Shown here: one piece after another, positions 31,824 to 32,053 of the stretch
Numbering within the stretch: position 1 is the stretch's first letter
How the letters are laid out: the number at the start of each line of letters is the position of its first letter
Origin: an uncultured Lachnospiraceae bacterium
GTDB taxonomy: Bacteria > Bacillota > Clostridia > Lachnospirales > Lachnospiraceae
DNA length: 32,053 nucleotides
Direction: 5' to 3'
NCBI GenBank assembly: GCA_947627245.1
Contig: CANQVH010000044.1
Location: forward strand, 1 to 32,053
Notes under the pieces: model-generated
What the model saw: only the letters and a program-made list of their open reading frames with translations
Database searches by the model: none
Told to the model about the DNA's origin: nothing
Made by a program: the position numbers and the translations under genes

Positions 31824-32053
31824 ATGAAGAAACTAGTTTCAATGCTTCTGGCGATGGCTATGGTCCTTTCGATGGTAGTCAGCACGGTGGCACTCGCTGA
31901 TGAGGCGGGCGACGTTGAGCTTCCGCGTGAGGAGACGCTCTATTTCGCAGGTCAGCAGTGGGGCGCTGTCAACAGTTGGAACCCGATCGGCACGAACCAG
32001 AACAACTCGATGGGTATCGCGGCAGGCGCAGGCTGGCGTGAGGTAATGTTCGA
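31824..32053 (+). CDS. Solute-binding protein, family 5 (partial, cut by the window edge)
   Basis: The first 76 residues are visible. A signal peptide (about 1-25, cleaved after ALA) is followed by LYFAGQQWGAVNSWNPIGT, the usual opening of family-5 solute-binding proteins of oligosaccharide or peptide ABC importers. SD AGGAGG (31811-31816) lies 7 bases before the ATG. There is no lipobox cysteine, so by this sequence it is not a standard lipoprotein, unlike most Gram-positive binding proteins. Divergent placement with a beta-mannosidase suggests uptake of manno-oligosaccharides, but the importer genes lie outside the window. Confidence 0.8.
   Translation, partial: MKKLVSMLLAMAMVLSMVVSTVALADEAGDVELPREETLYFAGQQWGAVNSWNPIGTNQNNSMGIAAGAGWREVMF

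Overview
The window is chromosomal DNA from a Gram-positive, probably anaerobic and spore-forming Clostridia-type bacterium (Bacillota). The evidence is strong purine-rich Shine-Dalgarno sites, sigma-A promoters, short U-tract terminators, two SpoIID-like proteins with sigma-K-like promoters, the PdxR/PdxST route to vitamin B6, and plant-polysaccharide glycosidases. I cannot name the genus. Most genes look GC-rich. The IS200 element, the pdx intergenic region and the last promoter region are visibly AT-rich.

Layout. (1) 1-2864: copper export. copA carries a CsoR-type operator beside its promoter, and a CopZ-like domain is fused to its C-terminus. The matching copper sensor csoR lies 6 kb away (8840-9142). 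(2) 3195-6101: a large repeat-rich cell-surface protein. (3) 6222-6885: an IS200-type element next to a PHP-phosphoesterase/HAD-phosphatase operon on the minus strand. (4) 9147-13608: a membrane protein, an unrecognised secreted protein, and a leaderless SpoIID/peptidoglycan-binding/LysM protein. (5) 13648-17816: an iron-sulfur aldo/keto reductase, then a four-gene membrane-lipid operon (PAP2, VTT, PssA-like, Psd) making phosphatidylethanolamine. It meets a Na/phosphate cotransporter gene tail to tail, with a 19-base overlap. (6) 19770-25287: a GH42 beta-galactosidase, then pdxR divergent from pdxS-pdxT. (7) 25334-27239: tRNA-Glu(CTC) and a two-gene ABC exporter. (8) 27318-28595: a paralog of the leaderless SpoIID-like protein. 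(9) 28637-29040: a non-coding block made almost wholly of two large imperfect inverted repeats. (10) 29060-32053: a GH2 beta-mannosidase divergent from a family-5 solute-binding protein cut off by the window edge, probably a manno-oligosaccharide use locus.

The points most worth a second look are: the 400-base double-hairpin block upstream of the second SpoIID-like gene; the pair of leaderless SpoIID-like proteins sharing a sigma-K-like promoter; and a recurring pattern in which the last 36-43 bases of a gene are duplicated just after it (three loci), with copies that differ mostly by transitions. No CRISPR array, rRNA, phage module or recognised defence system was seen.
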